Shown here piece after piece: positions 38,710 through 47,483 of a stretch of DNA of 53,324 nucleotides. The notes under the pieces were generated by a model. The model was not told the DNA's origin. It ran no database searches and was given only the letters and a program-made list of their open reading frames with translations. Every line of letters begins with the position of its first letter. The stretch's first letter is position 1. Origin of the DNA: Anabaenopsis elenkinii CCIBt3563 (lineage in GTDB: Bacteria > Cyanobacteriota > Cyanobacteriia > Cyanobacteriales > Nostocaceae); assembly GCF_015245355.1 (NCBI RefSeq), contig NZ_CP063311.1, positions 708,620-761,943 on the forward strand, read 5' to 3'. The position numbers were made by a program, and so were the translations under genes.

Positions 38710-38802
38710 TTTACATTCATCTACCAAACTTTTGCGCCAAACTGAACAATCAAAGCATCAGTCAGATAAAATTGGATGGCTACAACCTCGGTTTAGTTTG
38801 GT

Positions 38803-39945
38803 ATGAAAAATCTTGAAAGCTTAACCATCCACCAATTTCGAGGTTTACAGAACCTGGAATTACAGGATACAGGACAAATCAATATCCTTGTGGGAGTTAA
38901 CAACGCCGGTAAAACTAGTGTACTAGAGGCAATCTCAACTTATTGTCGTCCTCTAGATTTATCTGAGTGGCTGTCAACAGCATCGCGGCGAGAAATATAT
39001 CGTAGTAGTTCCAGGTTGGAAGCTCTCAAATGGTTATTTCCCCAGCAGAGATACACAAACCATACTCAGAATTACCAAGGAAAAATATTAATCTCTAGTA
39101 GCGGTGATTTCCCAGTCACTAAATTAGAAGCAACCTACCAGGAACTTGAAGTAACATGGATATCCAAACAAACACTTGGTGATGAGGAAATAAATGATAG
39201 AGATGAAAGTATAGAAGATGATTTTAGCAATCGACAAGGTGCAGAGCTGGAACTAATGGTTACTCCTGGTAGTTGTCAAACAGACTCGTGTCAGAATCAA
39301 GATGCAATTACCGAAAAGTTTCAAATATGGGACAATGATAGATTTATTCCTAAACGAGGGCAAAAAAATTTAGCATTACCTGTTGCTACCATTACACCAT
39401 TTTCTCATCGTGCAGAACGGTTTCAAATGCGGCTGCTTTCAGATGCTATCTTTCAAGATTTCAAGTCAGAGGTAATTAAATTACTTCAGTATATGGACTC
39501 GGGAATTATTGACCTTGAGCTTTTAGTTCCTCCAGGTCAAAGAATACCTCGTCCCAGTATATACATTAACCATAAACAAACAGGTATTTCACCAATTAGT
39601 GTTTTTGGTGATGGTGTGTCTCGTTTGCTAACCATGGCTTTAATGCTGGTCAAGGTCAAGGAAGGAATTTTGTTAATTGATGAATTAGGAACCGCCATTC
39701 ATACTGAAGCACTACAGTTTTTCTTTGAGTGGTTGGTTAATTGGTCTCGGAAAATGAAAGTACAAATTTTCGCGACTACTCACAGTCTTGAAGTGATTGA
39801 TGCGCTTTTAGTAGCAAATACTGACGATGATCAATTAGTAGTATATAGAATAGAACGCAATAATTCAGAGACTCATGCAGTTAGGTTAAATAAAACTATA
39901 CTCAAAACACTTCGAGAGGAATTAGGACAGGAGGTTCGCTGGTGA
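38803..39945 (+). CDS. AAA15/AAA21-type ABC-ATPase (OLD-like), partner of DUF3226 protein
   Basis: 380 residues. SLTIHQFRGLQNLELQDTGQ and the Walker A GVNNAGKTS (31-39) mark an SMC/OLD-like ABC ATPase. The signature region is FGDGVSRLLTMAL, Walker B is ILLIDELGTAIH (D293, E294) and the switch His is in ATTHSLEVI (H327). The middle (about 120-200) is a variable, acidic insertion. There is no nuclease domain on this chain; the TOPRIM-like partner is the next gene, overlapping by four bases (GTGA). This matches the split ATPase+TOPRIM layout of PARIS-type and related OLD defence systems. The gene is preceded by a terminator and has its own presumed promoter. Confidence 0.88.
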   Translation: MKNLESLTIHQFRGLQNLELQDTGQINILVGVNNAGKTSVLEAISTYCRPLDLSEWLSTASRREIYRSSSRLEALKWLFPQQRYTNHTQNYQGKILISSSGDFPVTKLEATYQELEVTWISKQTLGDEEINDRDESIEDDFSNRQGAELELMVTPGSCQTDSCQNQDAITEKFQIWDNDRFIPKRGQKNLALPVATITPFSHRAERFQMRLLSDAIFQDFKSEVIKLLQYMDSGIIDLELLVPPGQRIPRPSIYINHKQTGISPISVFGDGVSRLLTMALMLVKVKEGILLIDELGTAIHTEALQFFFEWLVNWSRKMKVQIFATTHSLEVIDALLVANTDDDQLVVYRIERNNSETHAVRLNKTILKTLREELGQEVRW

Positions 39946-40700
39946 GTCGGAAATATGCTCTGATCGGCGTTGAGGGACCCCATGATTTAGCATTTCTTAG
40001 CAAGGTTCTCAAGCTACTAAAATTCCAAGCATTTGATGGAAAAGAATCTAATTTAGACCCTTTCTGGGCAAAATTTAAACCAACTTATCCTAAAAAAGGG
40101 GGGAATTTGTATGAAAGGTTAGATATGCCAGCAATTTATTATACAGATAATCTCTCAGTTGCTATATATGCAGGTGGTGGAAGTAACCTAGGCTCACGTC
40201 TATTAGCTATTTTGGCAAATCATACCCCATATAAACAAGAAATTGTAGCATTTGGAATTATTGCCGATGCTGATCAAGATTCGCCAAATAAGATTGCTCA
40301 AGAATATAGTGGAAAATTCCAAGTATATTTTCCGCAATTTCCCACAGTAGGAGGAAAAGTAGATACAGATTACCCACGCACAGGTATTTATGTACTGCCA
40401 GATAACATAGAACAAGGTGTATTAGAAAATATTCTTCATAGTTGTGGCCATTCTGCTTATCCTTTCCACATGGAAAAAGCTGAGTCATATTTAGCTGAGT
40501 TTGATGCAGAACATAAGCTGGATTGGAAACCATTTGATCATCACAAAGCTTTAATAGCTACAGTTGTCAGTGTCCTTAAACCAGGGAAAACTAATACAGT
40601 GAGTATTAAAGATAATAACTGGATTAGTGAAGACACTTGTAGTCAGGTTCCGGCTCTGGAAAATTTTGTAGAGTTTATCAAGCAACTCTTAGATATATAA
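39942..40700 (+). CDS. DUF3226 TOPRIM-like protein, partner of AAA ATPase
   Basis: 252 residues from a GTG at 39942 that overlaps the ATPase stop, implying translational coupling. TOPRIM-type acidic residues are visible: Glu11 in IGVEGPHDLAFL and the D109-x-D111-x-D113 cluster in FGIIADADQDSP. The rest fits DUF3226, including the C-terminal EDTCSQVPALENFVEFIKQL. TOPRIM proteins paired with ABC ATPases usually act as nucleases, often in phage defence. Nuclease activity is inferred only from these residues. Confidence 0.85.
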   Translation: MSRKYALIGVEGPHDLAFLSKVLKLLKFQAFDGKESNLDPFWAKFKPTYPKKGGNLYERLDMPAIYYTDNLSVAIYAGGGSNLGSRLLAILANHTPYKQEIVAFGIIADADQDSPNKIAQEYSGKFQVYFPQFPTVGGKVDTDYPRTGIYVLPDNIEQGVLENILHSCGHSAYPFHMEKAESYLAEFDAEHKLDWKPFDHHKALIATVVSVLKPGKTNTVSIKDNNWISEDTCSQVPALENFVEFIKQLLDI

Positions 40701-40789
40701 ATATTAAGATAATTTGCATACTGACTCAGATGTGATAATACATCTATGAGTCAAAATTAAGCCAACGTAAACCTATAGAAGAAAATATA

Positions 40790-40819
40790 CCCCTCTCCAG
40801 ATTATAATCTAGAAAGGGG
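40790..40819 (-). terminator. Hairpin terminator downstream of comB
   Basis: Read on the minus strand, 15 bases pair fully with the next 15 (three G-U pairs), from CCCCTTTCTAGATTA to TAATCTGGAGAGGGG, with a following TATATTTTC. There is hardly any loop in the drawn stem; the centre will open. It lies about 25 bp after the comB stop. Confidence 0.6.
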
Positions 40820-40844
40820 CATTGCAAGCAGAAACAATAATCTG

Positions 40845-41579
40845 CTATTGGCTTTTCAAAACTCCCGGCTCTTGCTGTATGGGTAACACATCTAAAATAT
40901 CCGTTTGAGCGCAATATTTTAAATCTTCATGTGACTCCAGGCGTAACAACCTTTGGCCGTGACTAGCGTGGTGGAATAATCCTAATAAGTCATTTTGCCA
41001 TTGTGCGTAAAGAGCGATCGCACTAATTACTTCATCATTCCCAGCTAATTCTGCCGGTGAGAGTTGGGACTGTGCTAAAAGACTGTGAGCGATCGCCCCA
41101 GCACAAACTGTATCTTCTAAAGAAAAACTGCCTTCCCAACCAGAGCCGACAATCCACACAATCTCTGGTTGTTTTTCCAATAGGAACCTTACCACAGCCG
41201 CCCGATTAATCAGAGCAGCAGCAAGTACAATCGGAGAATCTTGTACACGCTGTAAAGCCCGGGTTCCATTAGTAGTACTGATAAATAAACGCCGTCCCTT
41301 GACTACTTCCGGTGTGCAGTCAAGAGGGGAGTTACCTAATTCAAAGCCAGTTACTTTCGCGCCGCCGCGTTCTCCAGCTCGGAGTCGTTTTTCCAAAGGC
41401 CAGTTATCACTGACCCCAATTAGTTGATCTAAATCACTAAAGGCTTGCACAGCTTCGCCTCCAGATGCCAAAACAGTTGCTATTGTACTAGTAGCTCGCA
41501 AAACATCGACAACGATCGCGCAGTCGGGAGTTTTGTCGGTAGGAGTCAATTCCGGAGTGTGGTATATGAATAGCTTCAC
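40845..41579 (-). CDS. comB: 2-phosphosulfolactate phosphatase family protein (ComB)
   Basis: 244 residues. [20 protein letters not shown] near the N-terminus, [18 protein letters not shown], and [14 protein letters not shown] in the centre are the ComB signatures. In methanogens ComB makes sulfolactate for coenzyme M; cyanobacteria lack that pathway, so the true substrate here is unknown despite the usual name. It is convergent with the ATPase/DUF3226 module and has a terminator hairpin behind it. Confidence 0.9.
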   Translation of the reverse strand: MKLFIYHTPELTPTDKTPDCAIVVDVLRATSTIATVLASGGEAVQAFSDLDQLIGVSDNWPLEKRLRAGERGGAKVTGFELGNSPLDCTPEVVKGRRLFISTTNGTRALQRVQDSPIVLAAALINRAAVVRFLLEKQPEIVWIVGSGWEGSFSLEDTVCAGAIAHSLLAQSQLSPAELAGNDEVISAIALYAQWQNDLLGLFHHASHGQRLLRLESHEDLKYCAQTDILDVLPIQQEPGVLKSQ

Positions 41580-41833
41580 GCGCTGGATAAACCTGCTCTC
41601 AATAACTATGCCGAGATTACATTTTAATGGGTGTCATTCACCATCATCACAGTAAAAATCTGGTAATTTTCTATCGTCAGGCCAGAGTATCTTTGATATG
41701 TGAGTGCCAACCTGATGCCAAGAAACACAAATCAAGGTAATCTGAAAACATAATCAACCCTTTGATTGGCAATATAGAGAGGGAATCTTTGCCATCCACT
41801 CGTCCCACATCTCAAATTCGTGAGTAAATCAAT

Positions 41834-42253
41834 ATGGCACCCTTACCCGATTACCGCCCTAAACAATTATCTTTAGGACCCTTAGAAGCTGAAATTTTGA
41901 ATATTATCTGGGAAATCGGTTCAGCTACAGTCAAGGATGTACACGATCGCATTCTCTTGGACCCTAACCGTGAATTAGCTTACACTTCTGTCACTACAGT
42001 TTTACGTCGCCTGACTGATAAGGGATGGCTCATCTGCAACAAACAAGGGCGGGCTTTTTATTGGCAACCCAAGCTGACCAAGCAGCAAGCACAGGTAATT
42101 AAGGCTCACGAACAGTTACAGCGATTTCTAGCTGTGGGTAATCCCGATGTCATCGCCGCCTTTGCTGATAGTCTGGATGAAGCCGCTAGCGACCAACTAC
42201 AAGCCATCGCTAAACGCATTCAAGCCGCGCGCCAAGCCAGGGAGGAACAATAA
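41834..42253 (+). CDS. BlaI/MecI/CopY family transcriptional repressor
   Basis: 139 residues. The winged-helix domain shows LGPLEAEILNIIWEIGSATV and ELAYTSVTTVLRRLTDKGWL, followed by the helical dimerisation part. In BlaI/MecI systems the repressor is cleaved after a BlaR1-type M56 protease senses beta-lactams. The next gene, two bases later, encodes an M56 protein, so this is such a pair; the widespread cyanobacterial version lacks a penicillin-binding sensor and its signal is unknown. Confidence 0.92.
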   Translation: MAPLPDYRPKQLSLGPLEAEILNIIWEIGSATVKDVHDRILLDPNRELAYTSVTTVLRRLTDKGWLICNKQGRAFYWQPKLTKQQAQVIKAHEQLQRFLAVGNPDVIAAFADSLDEAASDQLQAIAKRIQAARQAREEQ

Positions 42254-42255
42254 TC

Positions 42256-43095
42256 ATGCATCTGTTGATGATTTTGACTGCTTTCACAGTTGCTTGGGGT
42301 TTAAGAGTCTTTGGGAATCATCTCCAAGGTAGCTGGGATCTCCGCTGGCGGCGATCGCTGTTTTTGTTTCTTTTTCCCCCATTGTTAATTTTTATGACGG
42401 CGATCGCTGTCTTATTCATGGGACCCCAAGGAAAAATGGGGGGCGCACATACTGGCTGGTTAAGTTATGAACTAGCATTAATTTATCTAGCTTTTTTGGC
42501 GATTGTATGTATTACCCTAGCTGTTCAGGGTTGGCAATCTGTGGAGTCCGCCCGGAAATCTCCCTTAATTAATTTGCAGGGTAAACAAGTTAGATTATTG
42601 AATACAGACGCGCCATTTGCTGGTCAAATTGGCTTTTGGCATCCAGAATTAGTAGTTAGTCAAGGATTACTGCAAACCCTCACCCCCGCCCATGTAGATA
42701 GTGTGTTAGCACATGAACAAGGACACTACCATTACCGCGACACATTTTGGTTTTTCTGGCTGGGTTGGATACGCGCTTGTACAAGTTGGTTACCTCATAC
42801 AGATATGTTATGGGAAGAACTCTTAGCTCTGCGGGAATTACGGGCTGATAGCTACGCAGCCTCCCAGGTAGACCCTTTGCTTTTGGCAGAGTCATTAATG
42901 ATGGTAGTAACTAGCATCAGTGTATCATCGCCTATTTGCTGTGCAGCTTTAGGAGCTAATACAGGTAATCGCTTAGAACAGAGAATAGAGGCTTTATTGT
43001 CACCACCAGAACCCACACCAGAAATCAATTACCACACCTGGAATAGGTTCATTTTAGCATTGATCCCATTATTAACAGTGCTATTTCATACCTAA
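42256..43095 (+). CDS. M56 family (BlaR1-like) membrane metallopeptidase
   Basis: 279 residues with membrane helices at about 1-20, 34-56, 72-92, 162-178 and the C-terminus. The zinc motif is H153-E154-x-x-H157 (LAHEQGHYHYRD) with the downstream LRELRADSYA supplying the third ligand. There is no extracellular beta-lactam sensor domain. It is directly behind the BlaI-type repressor and is its likely protease. The 5,219-bp duplication unit begins at its third base, so all but the start codon is repeated at 47484-48314. Confidence 0.9.
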   Translation: MHLLMILTAFTVAWGLRVFGNHLQGSWDLRWRRSLFLFLFPPLLIFMTAIAVLFMGPQGKMGGAHTGWLSYELALIYLAFLAIVCITLAVQGWQSVESARKSPLINLQGKQVRLLNTDAPFAGQIGFWHPELVVSQGLLQTLTPAHVDSVLAHEQGHYHYRDTFWFFWLGWIRACTSWLPHTDMLWEELLALRELRADSYAASQVDPLLLAESLMMVVTSISVSSPICCAALGANTGNRLEQRIEALLSPPEPTPEINYHTWNRFILALIPLLTVLFHT

Positions 43096-43292
43096 AATCG
43101 CCGACACACTCCAACAGCGCAGCTAAAACCTACGTTGTACAGGCTGCTGAACAGATATAATCAGTGATTAATTAGCAGCCTTTACCAACCCCCACCTACA
43201 AATATTAAAAAAAATCTGGGTTAATCTCCGAAGCTAGTAACCCATAACTTGCATATGATTATACTATATAGCAAATCCGTAATAAGTCTTCT

Positions 43293-43683
43293 ATGACCAC
43301 TGGTCTAGCTTTAACAAACCTCTCTTTTCCCATTCTCACCACACCCATCAATGATATTGTTGTGGGAGTCAATGCCTCAGATACAACTCTAAATTTAAGT
43401 AATTACTTTGATGACCCTTATACAACTGGTCTAGTAGCTAATTTTCAGTTATCTAACCCATCCATAGGTAATGGAGTGATCAAAGTAGTCCTCTTTGACC
43501 AAGAAGGACTAGGCGCACCCAAAACAGTGCAAAACTTCCAGAACTATGTCAACAGTGGCAGCTATGAAAATACTATCATTCATCGTTCTAATCCTAACTT
43601 TGTCATCCAGGGTGGTGGGTTTACTGTCAATAATTTAACTCCGGGAATAGTTCCCACCAATGCACCGGTGGAAAATGAGTTTA
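43293..43683 (+). pseudogene. 5' part of secreted-type cyclophilin gene, split by IS607 (copy 1)
   Basis: The frame starts [15 protein letters not shown] and contains the first half of a cyclophilin domain: [20 protein letters not shown], then [19 protein letters not shown] and VENEFS. It then runs into the IS607 element and stops at 43724 after 13 foreign residues. Joining 43683 to 45624 restores the expected ...ENEF-SPQRSNVRGTIAMAK. No signal peptide is visible. As it stands the peptidyl-prolyl isomerase domain is broken. Confidence 0.88.
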
Positions 43684-43710
43684 GTGCAACTTTTAAGCTA
43701 ATCAAAGCGA

Positions 43711-45087
43711 TTAAACTAGATTAACTACGGCATCCGTCAATTCTGACTCCTCAGAAAGCACGATAGAATCATGGGTCACGGTGAAGGCAGTTGCTTGCAA
43801 AGCACGCAATAAAATATTGCGTGCGCCATTCACATCACGATAAACCTGAATTCCGCAATGTGGGCATTTAAAAATTTTGTGTCCACCTAGCTTATGGTGA
43901 ACATGACCGCAGTTACCACATGTTTTTGATGTATATGATTCATTGCAAAGAACCACTATTACACCTTTTCTTTGTGCAGCTTGTTTAAGATGTTGCTCAA
44001 ATTTGTAATGGGAAAGAGTCAGCATTTGCCGTACAGACTTACTGTTGATTTTGCGTTTCTTCCCGCTACGGTTTTTAATCACCATTTGACTAGAATCAAA
44101 GGTTGGTAAGTAAATTACCTTGTAGGAATTAACCAGCAAGTTAACAGCTTTGTTATGCAAATCTTTAATTAAATTCTGAATTCTTTCTCTTACACGATTA
44201 GCAGCAATACGCATCTTTCTACGTTTACGGCATCTTGTTTTGGTAGAACGGCTGATGAGATTATCAAGGTGCTGACACAATCTTTGTATGCGTCCGATGT
44301 CTCCGGTTCCAATCTCTAAGACATTCTCGCCATCAAAACCAGTTAAGAAAGTGCGATTACCGGGGTCTACTGCTATTACCCTATCACTGCCAGTAGGTAC
44401 AGTTTCTTTATATTCAGGAAAGCAACCAAACCACTTACCACGACGGTAAACAATTTCTGTACCATACTCGCATTGATAGGGAATAGTTTGACCAATTGTA
44501 GTAAAACCTAAACCTTTTGTTGTGCGCGGATACCAAGTACCATTTTTGAAATTACCAACCTTGAATTGGATAGTTTGGCTTGTGGCTTTACAGCTTTTAA
44601 ATTTCGCACTACCACCTTGAGTGCGAGCCTGTTTAAAAGCATCAAATGCTTCAAAACAAGCTTCTTGACGTTGATGCCCTGGTAAGGTTTTCACCCATGG
44701 CGGTACATCCATTTTTTGAGCTATTTTATCTAACTCTTCAGCAGATATCTTGACTTGTTTTTCTTGGCTAGTTTTTTTATCAATAATTACTCTGACTTGA
44801 GTATCGTAATTATTGTGAAGATAACTGATACATTGATTGAAGTAATAACGATAAGCAGCAAGCCAACGCTTCCAAACTCGATGTAATTCCTTGCTAGGAA
44901 ATAGCCTGATTTTCAATACACTGTTCGGTAACTGCTTTGTCGATTCCTTGTGACGCGACTTCTTTTTGTAAGTCTTCTTTGATGCTTGACTTGTATTTTC
45001 TAAGCCCGTATAACCTGCTAGAGAAACAGTGGATGATCGACAGCATATCTTGTACGAGTTCCTGTTCTGGACTGAGCTTGCGGTCAT
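43711..45087 (-). CDS. tnpB: IS607 TnpB, RNA-guided nuclease family (copy 1)
   Basis: 458 residues from the ATG at 45087. The frame is open up to an ATG at 45354, and a TTG at 44916 would give a 401-residue protein that overlaps tnpA by only 23 bases. The nuclease parts are Ruv[16 protein letters not shown], a RuvC-II region reading [11 protein letters not shown] (Asp at the place where I expect Glu), a CxxC...CxxC zinc ribbon ([14 protein letters not shown]) and Ruv[13 protein letters not shown]. TnpB cuts DNA guided by an RNA from the element's end. The stop is only about 27 bp from the element boundary, so the guide RNA scaffold must overlap the coding end. Confidence 0.85.
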   Translation of the reverse strand: MTASSVQNRNSYKICCRSSTVSLAGYTGLENTSQASKKTYKKKSRHKESTKQLPNSVLKIRLFPSKELHRVWKRWLAAYRYYFNQCISYLHNNYDTQVRVIIDKKTSQEKQVKISAEELDKIAQKMDVPPWVKTLPGHQRQEACFEAFDAFKQARTQGGSAKFKSCKATSQTIQFKVGNFKNGTWYPRTTKGLGFTTIGQTIPYQCEYGTEIVYRRGKWFGCFPEYKETVPTGSDRVIAVDPGNRTFLTGFDGENVLEIGTGDIGRIQRLCQHLDNLISRSTKTRCRKRRKMRIAANRVRERIQNLIKDLHNKAVNLLVNSYKVIYLPTFDSSQMVIKNRSGKKRKINSKSVRQMLTLSHYKFEQHLKQAAQRKGVIVVLCNESYTSKTCGNCGHVHHKLGGHKIFKCPHCGIQVYRDVNGARNILLRALQATAFTVTHDSIVLSEESELTDAVVNLV

Positions 45088-45538
45088 TGAGAACCACGAG
45101 TTCACACTCAAATTTTGTGCATAACCACCTAACCAATTCAAATCCGAATCGGACAAGTCGGTCAGGATGGGCAACGACAATACGTTGGATATCGCCGTCG
45201 ATGATTCGTTCCAGAATTGCGAGGAATTTTTTCCGTTTAAAATTGAGTCCGCTTCCAACTTCTGAAATAATTTCAGCCTCTGGGTATCTTGTGCGTAAGT
45301 GTTCAAGTTGTCGTTGCAAATCATCTTGCTGGGAATGAGTCGATACTCGTCCATAGCAAATAGTTTTAATTGTCCTGGGTATTCCGCCGATTTTTTCGAC
45401 TTCTTCGAGGATGAACCGCCTTTGACCGCCTGGTGTACGGATTGCTCTCAGTTTGCCTTCGTTTTCCCATCTCCTGAGACTGGAGACATGGACACCAAGG
45501 ATTTTAGCTGCTTCCTTGGGAGTGACATGTTGCATCAA
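44894..45538 (-). CDS. tnpA: IS607 TnpA serine recombinase (copy 1)
   Basis: 214 residues. The N-terminal MerR-type helix-turn-helix is TPKEAAKILGVHVSSLRRWE followed by RTPGGQRRF; the resolvase domain begins TICYGRVSTHSQQDDLQRQ with catalytic Ser66, and continues LNFKRKKFLAILERIIDGD and AHPDRLVRFGFELV. The length is complete for IS607 TnpA. It lies upstream of tnpB on the same strand and overlaps its 5' end. Confidence 0.93.
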   Translation of the reverse strand: MMQHVTPKEAAKILGVHVSSLRRWENEGKLRAIRTPGGQRRFILEEVEKIGGIPRTIKTICYGRVSTHSQQDDLQRQLEHLRTRYPEAEIISEVGSGLNFKRKKFLAILERIIDGDIQRIVVAHPDRLVRFGFELVRWLCTKFECELVVLNDRKLSPEQELVQDMLSIIHCFSSRLYGLRKYKSSIKEDLQKEVASQGIDKAVTEQCIENQAIS

Positions 45539-45640
45539 AGCCTCATTAAATCAACTACTTTTAGTCTAGCGGGATTTAGTAAGATTTACTCTGTTTAAGC
45601 AAATAATTTACAATTAGTTACACGTCCACAGCGGTCTAAT

Positions 45641-47314
45641 GTGCGGGGAACCATCGCCATGGCAAAACTAGGTAATAACCCCAACAGCGCCACCAGTCAA
45701 TGGTTTTTCAACTTAGAGGATAATTCCAGTAATCTTAACAATCAAAATGGTGGTTTTACAGTCTTTGGTCAAGTCTCTTCTGGCAATGACTTAAATACAA
45801 TTGATGCGATCGCAGCAGTGCCAATTTATAACGCTAGTGGATTTCACCCAGCCTGGAGTGATCTTCCTCTCATTTTAGATGACCCGGCACAACCTGAGAT
45901 TAACAGGGACGATAATTTTATCCGTTATAGTAACATTACAATTCTACAAGAGGAAGAAATACAGTATACCATAGTTAGCAACTCCCGACCGGATTTAGTC
46001 ACTGCTAACATTAACGGACAGCAACTTTTACTCGATTATCTTCCAGAGCAAACTGGGACAGCAGATATTTCCCTTCGTGCGACTAACTTGTTTGGTGAGT
46101 TTGTAGAATATAAATTTTCTGTCACAGTGTTACCCAATTCTCAAGGCGTAACTCTAGCGATCGCCCCCACTAACGCCTTACAACCAGAAGGGAACGAAGG
46201 ACTCACCCCCTTCACCTTTACAGTGATCCGCACAGGAGACACCAATGTTACCAGCACAGTTAACTGGGCGGTTACAGGTACAGGTGAAAACCCTGCTAAC
46301 GCCGCAGACTTTGCAGGTGGAGTATTCCCATCAGGTACTGTCACCTTTGCAGCAGGGGAAACATCTCAAGTAATTACGGTGAATGTACAAGGTGATACGG
46401 AAGTAGAACCAGACGAAACCTTTACCGTTACCCTCTCTAACCCCAGCAACGCCACTATTACCACTGCTACTGCTACGGGGACAATTCTCGATGATGATAC
46501 ACCACCGGCGGAGGGCGATCGCCAACAAATCACATCATTAAATAATTTAACTGCTACCCCTGGCGGTAATGTATCTATTCCCCTGTTCTATAACACCTCC
46601 ACAGGTAATAATACCGTGACTGGTATTAGTCTAAGGCTGCACTACAACTCTAATGAACTCACCTTCCAAAATGCAGAAAACCTTTTTGATAAGGATCTAT
46701 TTGTCAACGTAGACAACCTAGCTGATAGTGGTGACTTTGACAACAACCCGAATACTGACAAGTTTATCCAATTTGGTTATGCTGACTCTGAAGGTAACTG
46801 GCCTAACCAACCCCTACCGTTAAAATTAGGGGACTTTAACTTTACCACCACTGGGAACTTTGAAGGAACTCAACTTAATGTGACTTCCGATAATTTAGCC
46901 CCTGGTTATAGCCTAGAAACAGACCCGATTTTTGTCCGGAAGCAAGCATGGAATCTAGATATTGACGGAGATGGAGAAATCAAAGCCCTTTCCGATGGGA
47001 TTATGATAGTGCGTTATCTGTTTGGTCCTACTGCTTTCCCCGGTGAGAAATTAATTGAAGGTGCGATCGCTCCTAACGCTACTCGCAACCTAGCAGAAAT
47101 TCAAGCCTACTTACAACAAGGAGTAGACAACAAATACCTAGATATTGACGGAAATGGTCAAATCAATGCACTTTCCGATGGGATTATGATAGTACGCCAT
47201 ATATTTGGTACTTTCCCCGATGAACAATTAACTGAAGGTGCGATCGCCCCGGACGCAACTAGGGATTTAACCCAGATACAAGCATATTTAACTCAGTTCA
47301 GCACTTTAATATAG
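45641..47314 (+). pseudogene. 3' part of multidomain cyclophilin gene (copy 1)
   Basis: 557 codons open from a GTG at 45641 (host sequence resumes at about 45624). Order: rest of the cyclophilin domain (RGTIAMAKLGNNPNSATSQW, about 1-75), a cadherin/Ig-like linker (80-165), a Calx-beta domain (about 168-287: VNVQGDTEVEPDETFTVTLS, ILDDD), a cohesin-like domain (about 295-425) and two dockerin-like repeats (LDIDGDGEIKALSDGIMIVR, LDIDGNGQINALSDGIMIVR). Calcium-binding DxDxD loops suggest a cell-surface or extracellular protein. Without its 5' part it is probably not a functional isomerase. Confidence 0.88.
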
Positions 47315-47328
47315 ATACCTTCTGACGG

Positions 47329-47354
47329 TTGACTGTCAACAGTCAACAGTCAAC
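47329..47354. repeat. Short nested repeat GTTGACTGTCAACAGTCAAC (copy 1)
   Basis: GTTGACTGTCAACAGTCAACAG-type sequence, partly palindromic with a seven-base period, between the cyclophilin stop and the nuclease-gene tail. It may form a hairpin that ends the two converging genes. The same sequence is at 52548-52573. Confidence 0.6.
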
Positions 47355-47361
47355 TCCAAAC

Positions 47362-47476
47362 CTACCCCCGAATGACTGTGATATTTCTCCCCTGGGGACT
47401 CAGAGCTATTTCCGTGGTAGTGCGATCGCTAATGGGCGGTAAGTTAGGGCGACGGTCAAATATTACTAACCATCCC
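47362..47476 (-). pseudogene. 5'-truncated 3' tail of the PD-(D/E)XK gene (copy 1)
   Basis: The last 38 or so codons of the gene at 52581-53324 are present here, identical in sequence up to the duplication junction at 47476. Upstream (to the right) it is replaced by the start of unit 2. Confidence 0.9.
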
Positions 47477-47483
47477 GCATCTG

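Larger units (their letters stand above)
43684..45623 (-). mobile_element. IS607-family insertion sequence (copy 1)
   Basis: About 1,940 bp carrying tnpA (MerR-like HTH plus serine recombinase) and tnpB on the minus strand. A GT dinucleotide is found at both boundaries (43684-43685 and 45624-45625), and removing 1,940 bp restores the host frame. A cut three bases shorter (1,937) also restores it. No target duplication or terminal inverted repeat is seen, as expected for IS607 serine-recombinase insertion. Confidence 0.85.
42258..47476 (+). repeat. 5,219-bp tandem direct duplication, unit 1
   Basis: The sequence from 42258 to 47476 recurs immediately at 47477-52695 with a constant offset of 5,219. 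The unit contains the M56 gene (minus two bases), the split cyclophilin gene with its IS607 insertion, and the 3' tail of a minus-strand nuclease-type gene. I noticed one difference: T at 44518 versus C at 49737, silent in tnpB. Confidence 0.97.

Noticed and set aside
40203..40533. Minus-strand frames inside the DUF3226 gene
   Set aside because: They are antisense to a clear TOPRIM-like family protein and have no recognisable features.
43711..45354. A 547-residue TnpB starting at 45354
   Set aside because: The first 89 residues are read out of frame from within tnpA and show no family similarity. A start at 45087 or 44916 fits the usual size better.
44937..45598. Plus-strand frames of 133 and 99 codons
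   Set aside because: They are antisense shadows of IS607 tnpA; same for 50156-50817 in copy 2.
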